DNA of 64,000 nt from Rubrivivax sp. (GTDB lineage Bacteria > Pseudomonadota > Gammaproteobacteria > Burkholderiales > Burkholderiaceae_C). Below are positions 18,182 to 27,100 of the stretch, piece by piece; the stretch's first letter is position 1; each line of letters starts with the position of its first letter. A program made the position numbers and the translations under genes. The notes under the pieces were generated by a model. It saw only the letters and a list, made by a program, of their open reading frames with translations, did no database searches and was not told where the DNA came from. The stretch lies in assembly GCA_027485165.1 (NCBI GenBank), contig JAIXRN010000018.1:1-64000 (forward strand). Reading direction: 5' to 3'.

Positions 18182-21100
18182 TCAGTTGCGTGGCGGGCAG
18201 TCGGCCGGGCGCGGCCGGCCCTTCACTTCGGCGCAGCGATCCGCTTCTTCCTTGTCGGCGCCCAGCCCCAGCAGTTCCACCGTCAGCAGCGAATTGCGGT
18301 TGCGCTGTTCGGCGGCGGGCCGGGTGGCCCCGCCATCGGCCGCGCGCGTCTCGGCGGCCTGCGGCGGCGGCGCCAGGGCCAGGGCAGGCGCGGCCACCAC
18401 CGCGCCGGTGCCCGAGACCGACCCCGACACCAGGTTGTCAGCCCCCTTCACAGGGGCCGACAGCACCACCGCCGGCGCGCGGATGAAGGCGTCCAGCGCC
18501 AGGATTTCGCCGAACGCCGGGAACAGCCCGATGGTGCCGCTGCGCCGGCCCTGTGCGTCGGCCAGGATGCCCAGGCCGCTGCCGGTGGTGGTGGCCGGTA
18601 CCTCGAAGACCACGCCGTCTGCCGTGCGGCGCGGGGCCAGCGGCGGCGCCGCCACGGCGGTGTTCGCGCCCCGGCCGCTGTCGATGTCGCCGCGCGCCGT
18701 GAAGATCGACATGTCGCCGCTGCCAACGATGAACACGCGCTGCGTGTTGACCTGGAAGTCTTCGCGCGCCAGGCCGAACACGTCGCCGCCACCCAGGGCG
18801 ATCACGCCCTTGGGCGCGTTACTGCCAGTGGCCACGTCCTTCAGGCCGATGCTGATGCCACCGCCCGGGTTCAGCAGCGTGATGCCACCGCCACGGCGGG
18901 TGACGATGCCGCTTTGCGTCATGTCCAGCGCGCCGCTGTAGCCCAGCAGCCCGGTGCCGCTGGCAGGCCAGGCCGGCTGCGCAACGAAGCTGCCGATGCC
19001 GCCCAGTTCAGCCGCCGCGAAAGCCTGGTCGAACAAGGCCAGGCGCAGCGGCAAAGCCAGCCGGCCGAACGATGCCGCCGCCGCACCGGCAGACGCCACT
19101 TCGCGCGCCACCGCCTGCTGGCGCCACTGCTCGAAGCTGCGCGTGCCAGGCATGCCCGCGGCCATGCCGGCGCTGCGCACGGCGTTCAGGCTGGCGACGC
19201 GTTCGCGCACGGCCGCCGTGGTGTCCAGGCTGTCGAAACTGAGCGTGCGCAGCTGGTCGAGATAAGCCGACAGCTCGGTGCCCCGCAAGACCTCGCGCCC
19301 GGGCAGCGTCAGTGACGAACCCGAACCCAGCGCCGCTTCCCCGGCGCGCAGCAGATCGGCCTTGCGGCTGTCGAAGCCGCGACGCAGCGCCGCCAGCACC
19401 GTGGCTTCAGTGGCAGCCGGCCCGCTGGCGTAGACAGCCTGGAATTCCTGCGCCAGCAGCTGCTGGCCGAAGGCGGCCTGCCGGGCCGCTGGCAGCTGCG
19501 CGAAGGCTGCCAGCGCCGCGTCTTCGTCCAGCGCCGGGCTGGCCAGCGCCTGCCGCACGGTCTGCAGCAACAGGGCGCGCCAGGTCTGCCAGCGCGGGCT
19601 GCCACCTTGTTCGGGCGGCGCCAGCCAGCGGGTGCGCAGCACGCCCAGGTCCAGCGTGCCGGCGCTTGCCGCCGCCACCCGCACCGCGGCGCCTTCGGCG
19701 GGCAGCGCGGCGTTGCGCAGGTTGCCGCTGGTGCTGATGCCAGCGGACGACCCGAGGTCCACACCGCGCCCCGCGCTGACGTCCAGCAGCCCTGGCCCCA
19801 CGACCTCGATGCCACCGTTGAACAGTGCCAGCAGGTTGCGCCCGGCCTGGATGCGCGTCAGGTCATCGGCCCGGAAGTGCTGCGTGCGCAGGCTCAGCTC
19901 GACGATGTCGTCGCCGGCCGTCAGCACCGCAGGCGTGGCCAGGGACAGCGTCGGCCCACTGGCCGTGGCGCCGCGGATGGCCAGGGTGCCGTCGGCATGC
20001 AGCCGGGCGGGTTCGGTATCCGCAGCACGCAGGCCGCCGAGCGTCAGCGTGTCGTCCAGGCTGTTGGACACCAGGGAAGACGCGCCGCCGACGAAGTCGC
20101 CCGGGGGCGCGCCGGCTGGCCGGCGCAGGCTGGGCCAGTTGGCGGGGTCGGTGTCCGACACGGCCAGCCGGGCGGCGCCGTCCAGGCTGATCGCATCGCC
20201 GGCCCATACCCGCAGCCTGCCGGTGGCAGACGGGAACAACAGCATGTCGCTGCGGCCGATGACGCTGCCGCCCGCTGCGGTGACCGACAACGATGGCGGC
20301 AGCACCGACAAGGCACCCAGGCCCTGGTCGTCCACGCCCAGCGCCTGCAGCGCACTTTCCGACGGCAGCTGCGGCAGCAGCACCGCGCCCGCATTGGCGA
20401 CGATGGACAGACCGGCGCCGCTGCCCCAGGTGTAGAAGTAGCCCGACGTCGAGAGCCGGTTATTGGTCGTCGACACCGGTGCCGCCGTGGGCTGGAACAC
20501 GGTGCCCAGCTCCACGCCCAGGCGGCCCAGCACCCGCCAGCCGCCGTCCATCAGGCCCAGCGTGGTTTGCACCAGGTTCGCGTTGCTGGCGGCAGCCACC
20601 ACGGCACCGCCGGCCACCAGGCGCCCCGTGCCCTGCCCCAGCACGAACAGGCCGCCCTGCACGTCGCGGCCGGCGCGGATGTCCAGCGTGCCGCCGGGCA
20701 AGGTGCGCGTGCTGGCGCTGCCCGCCACACGGCTGTCGGCGTAGCCTGCGCTGGGTGCGGCGGCCTGCAGGTTCACCAGGTCGCGCCCGGCCTCGGCCAG
20801 CACGCTGCCACCGCCGAAAGCGCCCACGCCTTGGGCGAAGCGTTCGAAGGGCGTCCACCATGCGCCCTGGCCGACGCCGCTGTACAGGCCATCGCTGCCC
20901 ACCACGGCACTGCGCCACAGCCAGTTGCCCACGAACTGGGTGGGCTCGGCCGACACGATGTCGCGCGCGGCCAGCAGTTCGATGCGACCGCCCTGCGTGG
21001 TGAACTGCGGGCGGCTGGTGAAGCCGCTGAACAGGCTGGCCTGCAGGTTGGCCAGGCCATCGATCCTGCGGCCAGCGCTCAGCACCTGGGCCGGGCTGCC

Positions 21101-24100
21101 GTCGTCGCCCGGGGACAGCACGATGTCGCGCGCGGCCGCCATGCCGATCGACCCGGCGCCGGTGCGCACAGCTGTGTTGGGGCCCAGCACCAGGTCGCCA
21201 CTGTCAGGCGCCAGGCGGGACGCGTCCTGCACCGCCAGCGGGTTCGCCGCACCCAGGTCGGCCCCGCCGGCCAGGCGCAGCGACCAGGAACGCGTGTTGT
21301 CGGTCAAGACGCCACCGGTCAGGGTCGTGAAGCCGTCGTTCAGCGTGGCATCGACGAACAAGCTTCCGGCGGCACGCAGCGTCAGCACCCCGGGCTGATT
21401 TCCCGGCCGGTCCAAGGGGTTGCCGCGCAGCACGGCGGCCAGGTTCCAGGCGTCGGTGACGCGCAGGTCGCCGTCGGACCGCACTTCCACGCCCGCGCGC
21501 AAACCGAAGCGCGTAGCGTCGGCTGTGGCCAGGCCCAGCGTGGCCAGCACCCCGCTGCGGTGGGCCATGAAGGCGTTGTTGTCGGCGCGGATCTGCAGCT
21601 GCGACACGCTGACGTCGTCGTCGGTGTCGCGGGTCAGCGTTTCGATGCGCTCGTACACCCGCACGGCTTCCACCGCCACGTCACCGGCGCGCAGCTGCGC
21701 CGGGTTCAGCCGGTCGACCTGCACCGACCGGTTGTCGGCGCCGCGCAGCGCCCGCAGCACGATGCGGCCGTCGGTACTGGCAGGCCCGCTGGCGTCGATG
21801 CTGGCGGCGGCGTCCAGGCGCACGCGGCCGCTGCTGCTGGCCAGCAGCACGTCGCCGCCGTTTGTACTGCTGTTTGTGCTGCTGTTTGTGCTGCTGCTTG
21901 TGCTGTTGCTTGCGGCGCCGCGCGCGTCGATGGCGGCACGCGGGCCCAGCAGCAGGTCGCCTCCGGCGGCCAGCGCCACCACGCCGCCGGCGGCCTGGCG
22001 GGCGCTCAGCAGCACGGGGCTGCCGGCCGCAGCGGTGCCGATGGCCAGCTGGCCGGCGTCGGCCGCGATGTCGATGCGCCCGGCCTGCACGCTGCTGTCC
22101 AGCACCACATCGCCGTTGCGCACGCGCAGCGCAAAGCGGTCGTCCAGCCCACCGGCCGTGGCCGCACGGGCCAGCGCGCCGGCGTCTTCCAGGCGCGCCA
22201 GGTCCGCGGCGATGCGGCCGCCGCGGTCTTCGCTGCCAACCGTTGCAGTCCCGGCGCGACCGCGCAGCACGGCGGTTTCAGCCAGGCGCAGCGTGCCGCC
22301 TTCGCCCACGGCGTTCAGGCGCAGGCTGCCGCCGTCGCCGGTGCCTGCGGCGCTGACGTCCAGCGTGCCGGCCAGGTCGATGCGGCCGCTGTCGGCCTGC
22401 AGCATGATGCTGCCGGGCGAGCCGGCCGTGACGAAGCCGGCGCCGTTGTCCAGCACGAAGCCCGTGGCCGCCAACACGCCCGTGGCCCGCAGCGTCAGCG
22501 CCGCAGGGTCGCCTGCTGTTCCCGCTGCTCCCGCTGTTCCTGCAGCGCCCGAAACTCCCGACGCGCCCCCTGCTTGCACCCGCAGCTGCCCGCCCGGCAG
22601 GTCGACGCGGCCGCCGATGTCAACACTGCGCCCGCTCAGCGTCAGCGCAGCGCCCTGGCCGACGCGCTCGCCCAGCGTGCGCGCCGCGCTGGGGGTGTCC
22701 AGCCGCAGTTCGCCGCTGGCCGCGATGCCCTGCGCGGCCCCGGTGCCGGCCGTCACACGGGCGGACACCAGCGCGACGTCGCCCTTGGCCGCCACGCCGC
22801 CTGTGCCTTGCAGCACGATGTCGCCACTGCTTTGCAGCGTCAGCCCGTCGAAGCCCAGGGCCAGCGCGCCAGGGCCGATCGTCAGCCCGCCCGTGGTGCC
22901 GGCTCGCAGGGGTGGCCGGGCTTCCAGCAGCAGACCACCGCTGCCGCGCGCAGGGTCGCCTGCGGCCAGCCCGCTGCTGTTGCGCAGCACCACGTCCTGC
23001 GCGACCAGGGTGGTGCGCTGCGAACTGCCGTCTGCCGCGGCCACGCCGCGCACCAGCGGCGCGTCCAGCACCAGGCGGCTGGCCACCCGCGCCGACCCGT
23101 CCTGCGTGCCCGCGAAGTCGATGCTGTCGTAGGCCTTCAGCGTCAGCGCGTCGGCGCTGCGCAGGCTGTTCAGCAATGCGCCGTTCAGCGGCGTGGCGGC
23201 GGCGCCGCCCACCGTCGCGGCGGCGTCGCCCACTACCAGGCGCGGCGCGCCCAGCGCCAGCGCGTCGGCTGCCAGCCGGGTGCTGGGCGGCAGCAGCAGC
23301 CCCGCCGTCGCGTCCAGCAGCACCTGGCGGCCAGCCAGCTGCGTGCCTTCGCCCAGCTGCAGCCGGCCCGCCGTCAGCGCTGCACCGTCGCGCTGCAGCG
23401 TCAGCGCGTTGGCGCTGACGGCCAGCAAGGCGCCGTCGCCATCGGTCTGCAGCGTGCGCGGGCCCTGGGTGCCCGTGGGCGTGCCCTGCAGCGAAGTGCC
23501 GGCGGCCAGGGCCACGCTGCCGCTGGCGGCCAGCAGCAGTTCTTCGCTGCGAAGGGTGCCGCCGCGCAGGTCCACGTCCACACGCTGCGTGCCGCGGGTG
23601 TCGATCTGCACGACGCCCTGCTCGTTCACGCTGCGCAGCCCGCCCAGCAGCACGCTGCCGGCGCCGCTGGCGCCCAGCACTGCAGCGCTGACACCCAGCG
23701 CGCCTGCCGGCGTGCGGCCGACGTCGTCCAGCAGGGCCAACCGCGTGGCGGCCATGTCCAGCTGGCCGGCTTGCCCGCCTTCGCGTGCCGCCAGGTCCAG
23801 GGCTGCGGTCCAGGCGCCGCTGCCGTCGCCGGCACGCACCTGCACCAGCCCGGCGTCGCGCGGCAGTGCCGGGCGCGGGTCACCCAGGGCCGCGGCGCGC
23901 TGCTGGCGCAGGTCGCTGATGTCGGTCAGGCGCACGTCGCTGCGCGCCAGGGCCGTGGCTAGGGGCTCGACGACGAAGCGTTCGCCTGGCGTACCCACCG
24001 TGGTCGACCCGGCACTGGCCAGGTAGCCGGTGACGACGACCGAACCGTCGTCGTTACCGACCGGCGCGCGCAAGGTGCTGCTGCCCTGGTCGCTGGCCCG

Positions 24101-27100
24101 GCTGACCAGGAAGGCGCCCTGCGGCAAGCTGCCGCCCAGCAGTGCGGCACGCGCGGGTAGCAGGGTGTAGCGGCCCGGCGCCAGGCCCGAGCCCGGCATC
24201 GTGACGACGAACTGCCGCGCTACATCCGCTGCTGCCAGCAGCCCGCCCGTGACGGATACGCCAGGTGCGGTGGCGCGGTCGGGCAGCACGGCATAGACGC
24301 CAGCGTCGTCAAAGCGGTCGCGGCTGCCGCCTACGCCGCGGAAGAATTCCCAGGCCAGCACGCTGCCGCCGCCTGCGGCCGAAACCCGGGCCTCGGGGTC
24401 GGTTTCGATGGCAGCGCCAGCCAGCACCAGGCGCTTGCTCTCGGCTTCGCCCGCATTGTTCAGCCCGAAGGGCCCGGGCAGCTGCCAATCCGTCAGGTTG
24501 ACGGTCTGGCCGTAGAGCACCGCAGCGCCCTGCCCGCTGACCGACGTGACGCTGCCGGCACCCAGCTTGAGCGTGCCCGTGGCCGCCAGCGTGATGCTGC
24601 CGAAGGGCTGGCGCAGCACGCCGCCCTGGTCGATGTCGGTGGCGCTGGCGCTGATGGCACCGAAGGCTGTCAGCGGCGGCAGCGCGGGCGCGCCGCCCGC
24701 CGCGCCGCGCAGCACCAGCTGGCTGGCGCTGTCGCCCAGCAGGCTGATTTGCGAGCCGCTGGTGGCGTAGATCTGACCAGCGCTCAGCCGCAGCTCACCG
24801 CTGAAGGCCACGCTGCGGAAGCGCGTCTCGACGAAGCCGAAGGTGGGCGCTGCGGCCGACAAGCGCAGGTCTTGCGCGGCGTCCAGGGCCACGGTCGAAA
24901 AGCCCTGGAAACCCAGGTTGCCCACCAGGTCGATGGTGTCGGCGCGCACCGCCAGCCCGGTGCGGGCTGCCGGCGTGGTGTCGGGCGTCGATCCGATATG
25001 GGGCGCCGGACCCTGGCGCGACAGGCTGGTGTCGCCCAGCAGCGCATACGCCGTCTGCAGCGTCACCTGCGCGCCGGGCGCGGCGGCGATGCCGGGCGCG
25101 TCCAGCTGCACCGCCTGCGGCAGGGCCAGCGACAGCGAACGGTCGAAGCGCAGCACGTCGCCCGCCGCCAGGTTGGCGCTGGCCCAGCCGGCGCCCTGCA
25201 GCAAGCTGGTGCGCACCCAGCCTGTGCCGTTGCCCAGGCTTTCGCTCAGGTCCGTGCCCCAGCGTGCACCGCGGCGCGCCAGTTCAGCGTCTTCGGTACC
25301 GATGCGCAGTTCGCGCGGGTCGGCCGGATAGGGCGACTGGCCGTCCAGGCTCGGCTGCACGCCGCCCGCACCCAGGCTGACCTGCAGCCGGCCGCCATCG
25401 GCCAGGGGCCTGCCGGCGGCGTCGCTCGGCGGCTGCGCCGAGACCTGGCCGTCGAGCGCGATGCCCTCGGGGCTGCGCACCTGCAAGCTGCCGGCGGGCT
25501 TGGCCACCGACACCGGCGCCGCCACCCCGGGCAGGTTCAGGCTGGCGGCCGCACCGTCCAGCGTGATGGCAGAACCGGCTTCGGCCACCACGTAACCGCG
25601 CGATGCGGCCAGCGTCACCGTGCCGCCGCCCAGCACCGTGCCGACCCGGCGTTCGGCGGGTGGTGTGGCCGGTGTGGCCGGTGTGGTGCCACCCGCGCCG
25701 GGCGCGAATTCAAAGCGCGTGCTGCTGCTGGCGCTGTCAGGCCGCAGCAGCGCCGTGCCGGCTACGTCTACCCGTGCGTCGGGGCCCAGCCAGATGGCCT
25801 GCTGCGGCAGGAAGCCCAAGGGGTCGACGTTGGCGTTGCCGCCACGCGGGCCCACCAACGACATCGACACACTGCCGCCCGGCGCACCCAGCACGCTGGC
25901 CTGGCCCGCGCTGCCGCCGCGCCGCCCGACATCGATGCCCAGCGTGGCCTGCAGCGCCAGCGCGCCACCGGGCTCCAGCAGGATGCTGGCGCCGCGCTCC
26001 ACGCTCAGCGTGCCGCCCGGGAACAGCTCGTCCAGCGGCCGGCTGGCCGCCAGGCCCACGCTGACCGGCCTGCGTTCCACCAACCGTGCGTCCAGCAGCA
26101 CGGGGCTTGCCACCGTGCCATCCAGGGTGCCGCTGGCTGCGCTGCGGAAGTCTTCGTCGAATTGCCAGTTCAGCAGGCGGGGCGCCAGCAGCGTGCCGGC
26201 AGCCACGCGCAGGTCACCGCCAGTGATGTCGATGCGGCCGAAGCCGCTGCTGGCCAAGAGGTCCGCCTCCAGACGCACGCCGCCGCTTGCAGCGCTGCCG
26301 CCAAAGGTCACCGAAGGCAGCGTCATCGCCAGCCTGCCGCCAGCAGAGAAGTCGAAGCCGCGCAGCTGCAGGCCGTCGATGCGCGCCACCGGCGTCCCCG
26401 CCGTGCTGTTCAGCCGCGTGGCCAGTGTCACCGTACCGGCCTTGCCCAGCGTGATGCCGCCGCCGCTGGCCAGCCGGGCACCAGCCGACACGTCCACGCG
26501 TGCGCCGGGCTCGGCCGTCAAGCCCAGCACGCTGCGCACGCTGACGCTGCCGCCGTCGTTCTGCACCGGAGCGGCACCAGAGGCTGCACCCGCCGTGTCG
26601 TTGGTCCAGCGGCCCGCGGCGTCCAGCGCCGTCTGTGCCGACAGGGCCACGGTGCCCGACCGGGCATCGTCGCCAGCGACGCTGATGCGGCCACCGGCGG
26701 CGCTGAAGATGCCATCGAGCGCCACGTCGCCGGCCACGATGTCCAGGCTGCCGCGTGGGCCCAGGTCCAGGCTGGCGAACTCTGGCTGCAGCACGCGCAT
26801 GGCGCGCAAGGACAGGTTGCCGAAGCCGCCACGGGCCACGGCCGCCAGCGACAGCGTGGCACCACCCGTCAGCCCTGATGTGTCGGCGCCCAGCGGGTCG
26901 GCCAGCAGCGTGGCGCTGGGCACCGGCGCGCGCGCGGCGCTCAGCGCGATGCTGTCCAGGTAGTAGGTGCTGCCGCTGCCGCTGCCCAGCTGCAACGTGG
27001 CCGGTAGGGGTGGCGCTGCGCGCAGGTCGCGCTGGTACGGGCCCAGCACCACGCTGCCCTGGGCCTGGCCGGCCAGCTGCACCTGGCGCCCGTTCAGCAG

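Noticed and set aside
19607..23962. Plus-strand 1451-codon open frame inside the giant exoprotein
   Set aside because: It is a shadow frame of GC-rich coding DNA; its product is rich in Gln, His, Arg and Ala with no known domain or signal.
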